A stretch of DNA of 64,000 bases, taken from contig NZ_JHYD01000037.1 of NCBI RefSeq assembly GCF_000621505.1, positions 1-64,000 on the forward strand, written 5' to 3'. Shown piece after piece: positions 1 through 8,664 of this stretch. Origin of the DNA: Ruminiclostridium cellobioparum DSM 1351 = ATCC 15832. Its GTDB lineage: Bacteria; Bacillota; Clostridia; Acetivibrionales; DSM-1351. Made by a program: the position numbers and the translations under genes. The notes under the pieces were generated by a model. That model worked only from the letters and a program-made list of their open reading frames with translations, did not search any database and was not told the origin of the DNA. How positions within the stretch are numbered: the stretch's first letter is position 1; every line of letters starts with the position of its first letter.

Positions 1-7
1 TACTCAT
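1..7 (-). CDS. 5' end of a gene leaving the window (first codons only)
   Basis: Reading leftwards, an ATG at position 7 is preceded by a strong purine-rich ribosome site (GAGGAGGAGA on the minus strand, positions 15-24) at about 7 nt spacing. Only two codons lie in the window, so no product can be named. The site lies just after the truncated tnpC remnant and is not in its frame, so it is probably an unrelated gene or a separate transposon piece. Confidence 0.3.
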
Positions 8-85
8 AAAAAATCTCCTCCTCAGCATTTGTTTAAATTCTTGCCAAGAAGGAGCTATTTCCTTAGTTCAAACCATCAAAAATTT

Positions 86-459
86 TTACATTCTCTTTCC
101 GATGGGAGAAAGTTTTGTGTTGCATTTGGGGCAGGTGCATTCACTCTCGTGAATATCGCATTCGATTTCTTCGACAGGGAGGTCCTTCAGGATTTCTTCA
201 CGCTTTGTTTTTGGGTTTCTGCGATAGAGCTTTCCGCTTTTTGAAATGATTGGTTCCGGTACATCCGGCGACGCTTCAAGTTCAGCTTCATTGAAGAGGT
301 TCAATTGAACTCCATCCGCTATCCGGGGAGTCTTTTCACTGGAACTTCCGAATTTCCGCTTGCGCAGGAGAAGGACTATTTCAGTCAGGTTGTTTACCTG
401 TAGTTCCAATCTCTTTATAGTAATTCCAGCTGAAGGATGTACTGATCTTTTGAATCCAT
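86..459 (-). pseudogene. tnpC: IS66 transposase TnpC, frameshifted N-terminal fragment
   Basis: The IS66 transposase N-terminus starts at the ATG at 459, about 12 nt after an AGGAG site. It reads MDSKDQYILQLEL, then hits TAA. The homologous reading continues one frame over from about 420 with QVNNLTEIVLLLRKRKFGSS, typical of the helical N-terminus of IS66 Orf3. The zinc-finger-like CTCPKCNTKLSPIG segment follows and the frame stops at 86. The DDE catalytic domain is absent. This is a dead remnant. Confidence 0.75.
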
Positions 460-562
460 GAAGCTGTTTTTCTCCTGTAATTTGTTACCTTTATTCTATC
501 ATAGTTGGTGGAGAAAATCCAGTTAAAGTGCAGTAATTTCAATACTTTTAGGCACTTTTTTC

Positions 563-919
563 TCAGTAAATATCTCCTGGTTTTGCCTTCTGAATTACCT
601 TGGACTGGTCAATCTTTAATCCCTCCATAAGCCACCGGAATTCCTGTTGAGAAAGATGTCTCGCTTGTTGTGCCGTACGGGGCCATTGGAAGTTTCCATT
701 CTCCAATCTCTTGTATAAAAGGATAAATCCATCCCCTTCCCAGTAGAGAGCTTTAAGACGATCCCGTCTTTTTCCACAAAAAAGGAATAGGCTCGGAGCA
801 AAAGGATCCATCCCAAGAGTTCCTTTGACCATGGAGGCAAGGCCATCAATAGACTTGCGCATATCAGTATAGCCACAGACGACATAAATATCTTCTGCTT
901 TTGATATATCGCCTAACAT
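563..919 (-). CDS. tnpB: IS66 family accessory protein TnpB (Orf2)
   Basis: The 118-residue protein has the TnpB hallmarks: YVVCGYTDMRKSIDGLA near the N-terminus, LFLFCGKRRDRLKALYWEGDG in the middle and a FQWP motif. Length is normal for the family. It overlaps the end of tnpA by 7 nt, which suggests translational coupling. TnpB is required for IS66 transposition, though its biochemical role is not well defined. The frame is intact, but its partner tnpC is broken, so it is probably functionless here unless it acts in trans. Confidence 0.88.
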   Translation of the reverse strand: MLGDISKAEDIYVVCGYTDMRKSIDGLASMVKGTLGMDPFAPSLFLFCGKRRDRLKALYWEGDGFILLYKRLENGNFQWPRTAQQARHLSQQEFRWLMEGLKIDQSKVIQKAKPGDIY

Positions 920-1263
920 ATGACTTTCAGGGCTACCAATACAGCCTCAATAGTTGCCTGGGATGCTCCATCGTTTACTTCGACAGTAATGGAGGGAAAG
1001 TGAATTATGATAGAAGCTGACGTTTTTACCTGGTGGAATGCTGCCGGTTCAATAAATCGCTGGCTATCCTGTAACTTGATTGGTACATTGCCTTCACATG
1101 CTGCGTGGCGTATTTTCCGCAGCCAGCAGTAGTATGCCGTATCTGAGATATTATTTTGTTTGCACCAGTCCTTCACCGTCATACCGCTGGATTGACGTGC
1201 TTGGACAATCTTTGTCCATTGTCTGATTCGGAATTCTGCCTTTGCTTCCGATACATTATCCAT
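913..1263 (-). CDS. tnpA: IS66 family accessory protein TnpA (Orf1)
   Basis: The 116-residue protein begins MDNVSEAKAEFRIRQWTKIV and carries the SGMTVKDWCKQNNISDTAYYCW helix-turn-helix-like segment of IS66 TnpA. The reading frame is intact. The leader upstream of its start shares a TAAAGTTACTT block with the leader of the divergent tnpA-like gene at 1472, so the two derive from related IS copies. Confidence 0.85.
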   Translation of the reverse strand: MDNVSEAKAEFRIRQWTKIVQARQSSGMTVKDWCKQNNISDTAYYCWLRKIRHAACEGNVPIKLQDSQRFIEPAAFHQVKTSASIIIHFPSITVEVNDGASQATIEAVLVALKVIC

Positions 1264-1471
1264 CTGGAATCCCCCTTAACTTCAGAGTTTACTCAAGTAA
1301 CTTTAAAAACTTGAAAAACTCTTAAAAGTTTTGGGAGTATTATCTCATGTTTACAACAAAATTGGCAGGCACCCTTTTACTAAGCGTTTACCATCCAAAT
1401 AATTTTTTAGACTTTTTAGAATTTTTTAACAGTGCTAAAAAGTCTAAAGTTACTTAAGGAGGCTATCACAA

Positions 1472-1762
1472 ATGAATAAAATAACAGAGACTAAAACTGA
1501 ATTTCGTTTACGGCAATTGACACAGATAATTAAAATCTGTCAGGAAAGCGGAATGACAGTGGTATCCTGGTGTGAGCAGAATAATGTAAAAATAAAGTCA
1601 TACTACTACTGGCTCAGAAAAATTCGATCCATGGCATGTGAATCCAATTCCATTCTTTTATCAAGAGATAATCATAAGATAAACAATCTAAATGTATATG
1701 CATATTTGAACTATCTACTACTTTACATGCCGGATATGGATTACAAAAACGAATCTGAATGA
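1472..1762 (+). pseudogene. Truncated IS66 TnpA-like gene, divergent copy
   Basis: The first ~65 residues closely match the tnpA product at 913-1263 (EFRLRQLTQI, ESGMTVVSWCEQNN, YYYWLRKIRSMACES). The similarity then stops and an unrelated ~30-residue tail runs to TGA. No tnpB or tnpC follows. An AAGGAGG ribosome site precedes the ATG. This is a separate, more divergent IS66 copy cut off about 200 nt into tnpA. It faces away from the minus-strand copy, giving a head-to-head arrangement. Confidence 0.7.
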
Positions 1763-2093
1763 ATGGAAGACATGATGTCCTGGTCTAGGAAGGGTCCAGC
1801 AAGAGTGCTTAATTTGAAACTTTCAAATTAAGCGCTTACGATCCATGGTTATCTGTAGTATGCAAAGGAATACAAGTAGAAGAAATAAATGGGTCAACAT
1901 AGCTATAGAAACAAGCTGAAGGGGTGAGCCTACACAGCCTTTGGAAATATTTAGTACGGTATTAAACGCAGACAATCGGACTCAAACTTGCAAGTATGAT
2001 CAATATATACATTTATTTAACATTTTAAATGCCATAACTCCAATATTTTGATAAAATAAATTTATCAAAATATTTAAGGATAAGTATAAAACG
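1763..2093. other. Gene-free stretch with one strong palindrome
   Basis: No coding frame or recognised RNA was found between the truncated IS66 copy and kdpD. It contains the palindrome at 1807-1833 and an AT-rich run before kdpD. An AAGGA sequence near 2077 is the likely kdpD ribosome site. The rest is probably transposon-derived debris, but its source was not identified. Confidence 0.4.
1807..1833. repeat. Perfect palindrome, 13-nt arms around one base
   Basis: GCTTAATTTGAAA, C, then TTTCAAATTAAGC. The arms are exact reverse complements. There is no T-run after it, so it is not an obvious terminator. It could be an insertion-sequence end or an operator. Function unknown. Confidence 0.6.
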
Positions 2094-3236
2094 ATGGGCG
2101 AAGAATTCAAACGCATTACACCTGAGGAAGCTCTAAAGCAATGCAACTCAGAGAAGAAGGGAAAACTGAAAATATTCATCGGGTACGCTCCCGGAGTAGG
2201 AAAGACGTATTCCATGCTGAATGAAGGCAACAGAAGGGCAAAAAGGGGCAAGGATATTGTCATAGGCTATGTTGAGTCCCATCAGAGAGAGGAAACCGAC
2301 AGGCAGATCGGTGATTTGGAATTAATTCCCCGTAAGAAAATTTCTTACAATAACGTTGTTATGGAAGAGATGGACACCGATGCCATAATTGCCCGGAAGC
2401 CTGATATTGCCCTCATTGATGAGCTGGCCCATACAAATGTGCCCGGATCAAAATACCAGAAAAGGTATGAAGATGTTGAAGAAATTTTATGTCAGGGTAT
2501 AAATGTCATAACAACATTGAATATCCAGCATCTGGAGAGTCTGAACGATGTAATAAGGCAAATTACAGGTATTGCTGTAAGGGAAACCATACCAGATTAC
2601 ATTGTGGAAAAGGCGGATGAAGTGGTCATAGTGGATATAACACCTGATGCCCTTCAAAACAGACTGAAACGCGGTAATGTATACAACCTTGAAAAAGTAC
2701 CCCAGGCTCTGAAGAACTTTTTCAGAAAGGGAAATTTGAATGCCCTGAGGGAATTAGCCTTAAGGCAGACAGCTGAGGAAGTGGACGAAGATCTTGAAGA
2801 ATACATGAGGGAGCACGGGATTAAAGAAAATTGGAGGATTGTGGAGAGAGTCATGGTATGTATCGGCCCCAGCCCTTCTGCCAAAAAACTCATCAGGCGC
2901 GGGGCGAGAATTGCCCGCAGATACAAATGTGAATGGGTGGTAGTTAGTGTCGACTGCACGCACAGATTCGCGCCCAGAACAACTCCCAGGCAGCAGGAAA
3001 CACTGGAAAGCTACCACAAGCTGGCCAAACAGCTGGGAGCAGATGTTGTGACTTTAAAAGGCAAAAGCATTTCCAGGGAACTTATAAATTTCGCGCACGA
3101 GAGACATATCACACAGATAATTATAGGACACTCCAGAAGAACCAGGCTGCAAACCATACTTCGCGGGTCCACAGTGTCAAAACTGCTGAAACAGACCAAA
3201 AACATTGAAGTGCATGTGATTCCGAATGAACTGTAA
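2094..3236 (+). CDS. kdpD: Short KdpD: osmosensitive K+ channel sensor domain plus Usp domain, no kinase
   Basis: The 380-residue protein has the KdpD sensor domain (residues ~20-230; P-loop GYAPGVGKTYSML; DELAHTNVPGSK) followed by a universal-stress-like domain (~250-380; GPSPSAKKLIRRGARIARR). The four-helix membrane segment, GAF and histidine kinase parts of full KdpD (~900 residues) are absent. Short KdpD proteins of this kind are known in clostridia and cyanobacteria. In staphylococcal KdpD the Usp domain binds c-di-AMP at an SxS-X20-FTAxY motif; here SPS is present but the second half is not conserved, so binding is uncertain. It converges on kdpFABC and probably senses K+ or turgor with a partner kinase. 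The separate kinase at 8665 is the obvious candidate. Confidence 0.9.
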   Translation: MGEEFKRITPEEALKQCNSEKKGKLKIFIGYAPGVGKTYSMLNEGNRRAKRGKDIVIGYVESHQREETDRQIGDLELIPRKKISYNNVVMEEMDTDAIIARKPDIALIDELAHTNVPGSKYQKRYEDVEEILCQGINVITTLNIQHLESLNDVIRQITGIAVRETIPDYIVEKADEVVIVDITPDALQNRLKRGNVYNLEKVPQALKNFFRKGNLNALRELALRQTAEEVDEDLEEYMREHGIKENWRIVERVMVCIGPSPSAKKLIRRGARIARRYKCEWVVVSVDCTHRFAPRTTPRQQETLESYHKLAKQLGADVVTLKGKSISRELINFAHERHITQIIIGHSRRTRLQTILRGSTVSKLLKQTKNIEVHVIPNEL

Positions 3237-3317
3237 CTGATTTAACGTTCCGCACTCTGCTATATAGGATTTATCGTCTTGCACACTATTGATACTTGGT
3301 GATACTTGGCTTTTTAA

Positions 3318-3343
3318 AGCTGCCTCCCTCTGGGACAGCAGCT
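3318..3343. terminator. Hairpin between convergent kdpD and kdp operon
   Basis: AGCTGC and GCAGCT pair around an inner CCC/GGG stem. On the minus strand the stem is followed by TTTAAAAA, so it may help end the kdp transcript. There is no good T-run for plus-strand kdpD. Weak call. Confidence 0.35.
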
Positions 3344-3466
3344 ATTTATCCTGAAGCATCAAATTTGAAGTATCAAAATTCAGACTTGCCCTTGCCGGGA
3401 AGGACTTGAAAAATTCAAACCGGCAAAATTGTTTATACGCCCAAGAGGTGGCAGTGAGAAGATATT

Positions 3467-3607
3467 CTACAGATCATCATCCTTATCAATTTTATAATTG
3501 TCGTCTTCTTCGTTTTCAGATTGCAGGAAATCCTGGATCTTTTTTATGATATAAAATATTAATACGGTGATAGAGCAGGATCCCACTGTTGATAATATGT
3601 TTTTCAT
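3467..3607 (-). CDS. 46-residue membrane protein with acidic tail (hypothetical)
   Basis: This small frame starts MKNILSTVGSCSITVLIFYI, giving one membrane helix (~8-22), then KKIQDF, and ends in a highly acidic tail (SENEEDDNY and KDDDL). A GTGAG-like site precedes the ATG. It lies directly downstream of kdpC in the same direction, with a gap of 100 nt, so it may be the last gene of the kdp transcript. I do not recognise a family. The clean helix-plus-charged-tail design argues that it is real, but nothing shows its function. Confidence 0.45.
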   Translation of the reverse strand: MKNILSTVGSCSITVLIFYIIKKIQDFLQSENEEDDNYKIDKDDDL

Positions 3608-3707
3608 GAACTCACATCTCTTTCTATTTTACGACCATCTAAATACCGGGTTAACCAATCATTTAAATCGTTTAAATCAAACAATCATTTATCCAACTGA
3701 AAACAGG

Positions 3708-4328
3708 TTATTTCAGCATTTTTGATATTTCAATATTAAGCTTCAGGACATTGACACGGGGTTCGCCGAATATTCCCAGGGTTCTGCCGGTTGTACATTT
3801 CTCAACTATTTTACCGAGTTCTTCACTGCTGAGTCCTGTAGCTTTGGAGATTGCAGGAATTTGTACCCTTGCAGCTTCAGGGCTTATATGGGGATCAAGT
3901 CCCGAGCCGGAACTCGTTAAAAGATCAGCGGGGATATCCTCTTTCTTAACATCAGGATTTGCCTTTAAAAATGCATCAATATCATTTTTTACGCGTTCAG
4001 CCAGTGCCGGATTTGACGGTGCAAGGTTTGCAGAACCGGAGGATACCCCAGAATAAGCCGTTTTACCGTTTGTATCAGGAACTTTGTCTTCAGCCTTGTA
4101 AGTGTTATAATTTACGGCTGAAATTCTTCCATGAAAGAACCGCGGGTCGGTGAAGTTCTGCCCCAGGAGTTCCGAACCCACGGCCTGGCCGTTGCTTTCT
4201 ATAATGCTGCCGTTGGCTTGTTTGTGAAAAATCAGTTGGCTTATTCCGGTCATGGCAAGCGGATATACAAATCCACACAGAATAAATAATGCTATTGTTA
4301 CAGTAATTGCTCTTAAAAATATTTTCAT
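3708..4328 (-). CDS. kdpC: K+-transporting ATPase subunit KdpC
   Basis: The 206-residue single-span membrane protein has its N-terminal helix at residues 3-25, followed by the external KdpC domain ([19 protein letters not shown] near 50-70; [20 protein letters not shown] near 140-160; LNVLKLN-type ending). KdpC stabilises KdpA-KdpB and promotes ATP-driven high-affinity K+ uptake. It lies 14 nt after kdpB and is the last core gene of kdpFABC. Length is normal for the family. Confidence 0.97.
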   Translation of the reverse strand: MKIFLRAITVTIALFILCGFVYPLAMTGISQLIFHKQANGSIIESNGQAVGSELLGQNFTDPRFFHGRISAVNYNTYKAEDKVPDTNGKTAYSGVSSGSANLAPSNPALAERVKNDIDAFLKANPDVKKEDIPADLLTSSGSGLDPHISPEAARVQIPAISKATGLSSEELGKIVEKCTTGRTLGIFGEPRVNVLKLNIEISKMLK

Positions 4329-4342
4329 AAGTTATTTCCTCC

Positions 4343-6406
4343 TTAACCCAAATTCAGTGCCTTTAAGATTGGGTTTATAAGAATATCTATTAATTTGATG
4401 CCTGCGAACGGAACTATCATTCCGCCCAGCCCGTAAACCAGCATATTTTTTGCCAGCATGGCTTGGGCGCTCATGGGTTTGTATTTTACGCCTCTCATTG
4501 CTATGGGTATCAGGGCAGGGATAATAACTGCGTTGAAGATAAGCGCCGAGAGAACAGCACTTTGCGGAGTTGAAAGCCCCATTATATTCAGAACATTCAT
4601 CTGGGGAACGGCTATTGTAAACATCGCCGGAATGATGGCAAAATACTTTGCAACATCATTGGCAATACTGAAAGTAGTCAGGGAACCTCTGGTAATCAAA
4701 AGCTGTTTGCCGATTTCAACAACCTCGATTATTTTTGTAGGGTCGGAATCCAGATCCACCATATTGGCAGCTTCCTTTGCCGCAGTTGTACCGCTGTTCA
4801 TGGCAAGCCCCACATCGGCCTGCGCCAGGGCGGGGGCATCATTTGTTCCGTCGCCGGTCATGGCTACAAGCCGGCCTTCGGCCTGTTCACGCTTGATTAC
4901 ATCTATTTTGTCCTCGGGCTTGCATTCGGCAATGAAATCGTCTACGCCCGCTTCTTTTGCAATAGTCTGAGCCGTCAACGGATTATCCCCGGTGCACATT
5001 ATGGTTTTAATCCCTATTTGGCGCAGACGCTCAAATCTCTGAACCAGCCCGGGTTTGACAGTATCCTTCAAATAGATGACACCCATTATTTCCTTATCAA
5101 CACAAACTACCAGAGGAGTACCGCCAAGTTTGGATACTTTATCAACATTTGACTTCAAATCTTCAGGGATTACTCCGCCTAAACCGGTAACATACTTTTG
5201 AATAGTGTCGGAGGCACCTTTTCTTACCTGTGCACCATTGGGAAGATTTAATCCGCTCATACGTGTCTGGCTGGTGAATTCCACATTTTCAGCCTTATCA
5301 TACTCCGCCTTATTGATACTAATCCCTTGCTTGGCTGCCAATTCAACCACCGAACGGCCTTCGGGAGTCTCATCCATTAATGACGCTATCAAGGCAAACC
5401 GGGCAATGTTTTCCTGTGTAGATTTACCCACCGGAATAAATTCCGCTGCCAGCCTGTTTCCGAAGGTTATTGTACCTGTCTTATCCAGTATCATAGTATC
5501 TACGTCCCCGCAGGCTTCCACCGCTTTTCCCGACATGGCGATTACATTAAAGCGTGTAACCCTGTCCATACCTGCAATACCTATGGCTGACAATAATCCG
5601 CCAATTGTTGTGGGTATCAGGCATACCAATAAGGCAATCAGTGTTGAAACTGAAATCCTTACACCGGTGTAATCCGCCATAGGATAAAGCGCAACAACAA
5701 CAATAAGAAAAATCATGGTAAGACTTACAAGAACGGTTGTCAAAGCTATTTCATTAGGAGTTTTCTGTCTTGAAGCACCTTCAACCAGACTAATCATCTT
5801 ATCAAGGAAGGATTCTCCCGGAGTCGCAGTAATTCTGATTTTAAGCCGGTCGCTTTTTATCCTGGTTCCTCCGGTTACCGAACTGAAGTCTCCTCCGGCT
5901 TCTTTCATTACAGGAGCCGATTCTCCGGTGATGGCTGATTCATCCACAAAGGCCAGGCCTTCTATAACCTCTCCGTCATTGGGAATTATGTCACCGATTT
6001 CACATAAAACAATATCTCCCTTTTTAATTTCGTTTGAATTCAGAATTTTAATGTTTCCGTTTTTGTCCAGAAGCTTTGCCGGAGTATCTTTTTTTGTTTT
6101 TTTCATGCTCTCGGCCTGGGCTTTTCCTCTGCCTTCCGCAACAGCTTCGGCAAAGTTGGCAAAAAGAATAGTAACAAGGAGTATTACTGATACAATACCG
6201 TTGTATAAGGCATTGCCGTTTTTTTCGAGCAAATCCGGGAAAACGGTTAAAACCATGGTAATGATAAATCCCACTTCAACCACAAACATAACAGGATTTT
6301 TAATCATATCCTTCGGATTCAATTTTTTAAAGGAATCTTTAATTGCATTTATCAATATATCTTTAGTTATCCAACTCTTTTTTGTTGGTTTTATATTTTT
6401 ATCCAT
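4343..6406 (-). CDS. kdpB: K+-transporting P-type ATPase catalytic subunit KdpB
   Basis: This 687-residue class IA P-type ATPase energises K+ uptake through KdpA. Visible motifs are the actuator TGES in [12 protein letters not shown], the phosphorylation site DKTGT (Asp at residue 308) and the hinge [15 protein letters not shown]. Membrane helices flank these domains. Length matches the family (about 680-690). It is translated 11 nt after kdpA. Nothing is missing, so the pump should be active. Confidence 0.98.
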   Translation of the reverse strand: MDKNIKPTKKSWITKDILINAIKDSFKKLNPKDMIKNPVMFVVEVGFIITMVLTVFPDLLEKNGNALYNGIVSVILLVTILFANFAEAVAEGRGKAQAESMKKTKKDTPAKLLDKNGNIKILNSNEIKKGDIVLCEIGDIIPNDGEVIEGLAFVDESAITGESAPVMKEAGGDFSSVTGGTRIKSDRLKIRITATPGESFLDKMISLVEGASRQKTPNEIALTTVLVSLTMIFLIVVVALYPMADYTGVRISVSTLIALLVCLIPTTIGGLLSAIGIAGMDRVTRFNVIAMSGKAVEACGDVDTMILDKTGTITFGNRLAAEFIPVGKSTQENIARFALIASLMDETPEGRSVVELAAKQGISINKAEYDKAENVEFTSQTRMSGLNLPNGAQVRKGASDTIQKYVTGLGGVIPEDLKSNVDKVSKLGGTPLVVCVDKEIMGVIYLKDTVKPGLVQRFERLRQIGIKTIMCTGDNPLTAQTIAKEAGVDDFIAECKPEDKIDVIKREQAEGRLVAMTGDGTNDAPALAQADVGLAMNSGTTAAKEAANMVDLDSDPTKIIEVVEIGKQLLITRGSLTTFSIANDVAKYFAIIPAMFTIAVPQMNVLNIMGLSTPQSAVLSALIFNAVIIPALIPIAMRGVKYKPMSAQAMLAKNMLVYGLGGMIVPFAGIKLIDILINPILKALNLG

Positions 6407-6417
6407 ACTATCATCCC

Positions 6418-8097
6418 CTATCTCCCAAGTGTTAAGTGCTCTGCGACCGGTCCCAATGAAATTGCAGGGAAGAATGTTAATGCTCCGACTATCAGCACTA
6501 CTGCAAGCAGTATAAAAGTAAACAGCGCATTATCTGTTTTGAAGGTCCCGATTCCTACAGGAACTTCCCGCTTGGCTGCCAGTGACCCTGCCACAGCCAA
6601 TAAGGCAATTATTGAAATATACCTTCCAAAGAACATTACAAGTCCGGTGGAAATATTCCAGAACAAAGAATTATCTGCAAGGCCTTCAAAACCGGAACCG
6701 TTGTTTGCTGCTGCCGAAGTAAATTCATAAAGTATCTGTGAGAGCCCGTGAAACCCCGGGTTTGTAATTCCCGCAAGTCCTGACTTGGTGATCAGGGCTG
6801 TTGCAGATGGGATCAGGATAATAAACGGATGCACTAAAATAGTCAGTGCTATTAATTTCATCTCTTTTCCTTCAATTTTCTTTCCTAAAAATTCGGGTGT
6901 GCGGCCAACCATCAATCCGCACAGGAAGACAGCCAGTATTGCATACATCATCATATTCATAAAGCCCACACCCTTACCTCCGAATACCACATTCAGCATC
7001 ATTTGCCCTAAAGCTACCAACCCTCCTAAAGGAGTCAGGGAATCATGCATGTTATTAACCGTACCGGTAGTAAATGCTGTTGTTACAGTGGAGAACAGTG
7101 CTGATTGAGCAATCCCGAAGCGTACTTCCTTACCTTCCATGCTGCCCATAGTCTGACTTAATCCGGCATCTGCCAATGCGGGATTTCCCGCCTGCTCAGA
7201 CAAATAACATACGGGAAGGGATATTAGGAATAGTATGGCCATTGCGGCAAAAATAACCCGGCCCTGTTTTTTGTTCTTCAGCATCAGACCGAAAGTAAAT
7301 ACCAGTGACGCCGGAAGCAGCATCATGGACAGTATCTCAATAAGATTTGTAAGAGGGGTGGGGTTTTCAAAAGGATGTGAGGAGTTTGCTCCAAAAAATC
7401 CGCCTCCGTTGGTACCCACGTGCTTTATGGATTCCAGACTGGCAACAGGTCCCAACGGAATGTCCTGCACAGTTCCTTCGATTGTGGTTACGGTCTGATT
7501 GCCGGAAAGTGTCTGAGGTACTCCCTGCCAAACCAAAAGTAAAGTAACAACAATTGATATCGGAATTAATATTCTGGTTGTTATTCTTATAAGGTCAACA
7601 AAAAAGTTACCGACATTTTTGGTTTTACCGGCTAATCCGCGCATAAATGCTGCAGCAGCAGAAAAGCCGGCAGCTGCCGATGTAAACATCAGAAAAGTGA
7701 TGGCAGCTAATTGTGATAAGTAAGACAATCCCCATTCACCGCTGTAATGCTGTAAATTTGTATTTGTCATAAAACTTATTGCGGTATTGAATGCAAGTGA
7801 CGGTTCCATACTTCCATTTTTGTTTGGATTTAACCCTAAATAACCTTGAAGCCTGAAAACCAGATAAACAAGCAGTGCCATAACAAGATTGGTGACCAGC
7901 AACGAAACGGCATATTGTTTCCAGTTCATTTCAGACCGTCTTACACCGGTTATTTTGTATATCAGACCGTCAACCCTGTCAAAGACAGGATCTATAAATG
8001 ATTTTCGGCCGGTTATAACGTTGAATATATATTTGCCCGTTGGTATAACAAGAGCTGCCAATAGGACAAGAGTTATTATAATTTGAATAATACCCAT
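6418..8097 (-). CDS. kdpA: K+-transporting ATPase K+-binding subunit KdpA
   Basis: The 559-residue, about ten-helix protein forms the K+ selectivity pore. Family segments include [36 protein letters not shown] and NNGSGFEGL. Each carries a glycine-containing filter loop. Length is typical. It is the first large gene of the minus-strand kdp operon and is preceded by kdpF. Confidence 0.98.
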   Translation of the reverse strand: MGIIQIIITLVLLAALVIPTGKYIFNVITGRKSFIDPVFDRVDGLIYKITGVRRSEMNWKQYAVSLLVTNLVMALLVYLVFRLQGYLGLNPNKNGSMEPSLAFNTAISFMTNTNLQHYSGEWGLSYLSQLAAITFLMFTSAAAGFSAAAAFMRGLAGKTKNVGNFFVDLIRITTRILIPISIVVTLLLVWQGVPQTLSGNQTVTTIEGTVQDIPLGPVASLESIKHVGTNGGGFFGANSSHPFENPTPLTNLIEILSMMLLPASLVFTFGLMLKNKKQGRVIFAAMAILFLISLPVCYLSEQAGNPALADAGLSQTMGSMEGKEVRFGIAQSALFSTVTTAFTTGTVNNMHDSLTPLGGLVALGQMMLNVVFGGKGVGFMNMMMYAILAVFLCGLMVGRTPEFLGKKIEGKEMKLIALTILVHPFIILIPSATALITKSGLAGITNPGFHGLSQILYEFTSAAANNGSGFEGLADNSLFWNISTGLVMFFGRYISIIALLAVAGSLAAKREVPVGIGTFKTDNALFTFILLAVVLIVGALTFFPAISLGPVAEHLTLGR

Positions 8098-8115
8098 ACA
8101 AAGTTTCCCCCTATA

Positions 8116-8193
8116 CTAAAATTTTTCCGGGTGAATCAATACGTAACCCAGATATATAAACAATAAAACAACAATACCGATTAAAATTGCCAT
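8116..8193 (-). CDS. kdpF: KdpF, 25-residue accessory peptide of the Kdp pump
   Basis: A 25-codon frame reads MAILIGIVVLLFIYLGYVLI followed by HPEKF and stop. One helix ending in the hydrophilic PEKF motif is the recognised KdpF pattern. KdpF sits in the membrane between KdpA and KdpB and stabilises the complex. A GGGGG ribosome site lies 5-9 nt upstream of the ATG. It precedes kdpA by 18 nt, as in other kdpFABC operons. Confidence 0.9.
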   Translation of the reverse strand: MAILIGIVVLLFIYLGYVLIHPEKF

Positions 8194-8215
8194 GCTTAAA
8201 CCCCCTATACTATTA

Positions 8216-8305
8216 TTATTCAATCTGTTTGCTGCACCAGCTCAGGAATAAGATTGCTGATCCGAAGCATATTAATATAGTCATCAGAATAATAAAATCA
8301 AACAT
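8216..8305 (-). CDS. 29-residue membrane peptide preceding kdpF
   Basis: The frame starts MFDFIILMTILICFGSAILF and ends SWCSKQIE. It is a single helix with a short charged C-terminus. A good GGGAGG site lies 6-11 nt before the ATG. It is the first frame of the kdp transcript, 22 nt before kdpF. Similar tiny membrane ORFs occur in front of kdpF in other Firmicutes, from memory of such loci. Role unknown; a second accessory peptide is a reasonable guess. Confidence 0.6.
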   Translation of the reverse strand: MFDFIILMTILICFGSAILFLSWCSKQIE

Positions 8306-8335
8306 GCTTAGCCTCCCGATTAAAAAATACATTCC

Positions 8336-8363
8336 TTTGCATTAACTATTTTGCATTAGCTAT
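8336..8363. repeat. Tandem 14-nt direct repeat in the kdp promoter region
   Basis: TTTGCATTAACTAT is immediately followed by TTTGCATTAGCTAT (13 of 14 identical). It lies 31-58 nt upstream of the first small kdp ORF. Adjacent direct repeats are a usual form for response-regulator binding sites, so this may be the kdp control site. This is inference only. Confidence 0.5.
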
Positions 8364-8374
8364 ATTGTGATATC

Positions 8375-8389
8375 GTGCAACAATTGCAC
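8375..8389. promoter_or_regulatory. Dyad GTGCAA-CAA-TTGCAC, possible operator
   Basis: A 6-nt perfect inverted repeat with a 3-nt spacer lies 12 nt beyond the tandem repeat in the 360-nt divergent region between the kdp genes and the sensor kinase. No good sigma-A promoter was found next to it. The rest of the 8306-8664 region shows no further recognisable element. A c-di-AMP (ydaO-type) riboswitch was looked for and not seen. Confidence 0.4.
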
Positions 8390-8664
8390 AAACCCGATTC
8401 ACAGTTTAGATTATAAATCCCCTGGCCTGTCAAACTAAAGCCTGAGAAATTTTGATAGCTCCTTTTGCCCATACCATAAAAAGCATTCATTCAAATTTAT
8501 CACCTTTACTCATAACGTTATCTCTTTTTCTTTCCAAAATGCGATAGTATGGTTGCTTGATAAAAAATACCTTCAAACATATACTAAAGTTAAGAATTTA
8601 TTTTAGGGGACAGCTTGAAGGCCTTCAGTCTGAAAAGCTGTAATATATGGACATGGAGGTTAAA

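Larger units (their letters stand above)
86..1310 (-). mobile_element. Decayed IS66-family insertion sequence
   Basis: Three IS66-type genes in the family order tnpA, tnpB, tnpC are read on the minus strand. tnpA and tnpB overlap by 7 nt, as is common in IS66. tnpC is frameshifted near its start and ends after about 120 codons, where a full copy would have roughly 500, so the element cannot transpose by itself. The exact terminal inverted repeats could not be fixed. The left end is lost with the tnpC truncation; the right end lies beyond the tnpA start near 1300. Confidence 0.7.

Noticed and set aside
1763-2093. Group II intron remnant
   Set aside because: Neither the GTGCG 5' end nor a domain V hairpin was found.
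2840-3230. c-di-AMP binding by the KdpD Usp domain
   Set aside because: The SxS half of the motif is present, but the FTAxY half is replaced, so binding could not be claimed from sequence.
4458-6515. Long open frames antisense to kdpB
   Set aside because: They mirror the codon pattern of the well-supported kdpB gene on the other strand and have no ribosome sites or known domains.
8410-8433. TTGACA and TATAAT on the minus strand in the kdp upstream region
   Set aside because: The spacer is only 12 nt, far from the 16-18 nt needed for a sigma-A promoter.
8306-8664. Possible c-di-AMP (ydaO-type) riboswitch before kdp
   Set aside because: None of the conserved ydaO sequence blocks could be found on the minus strand; only a tandem repeat and a dyad were seen.
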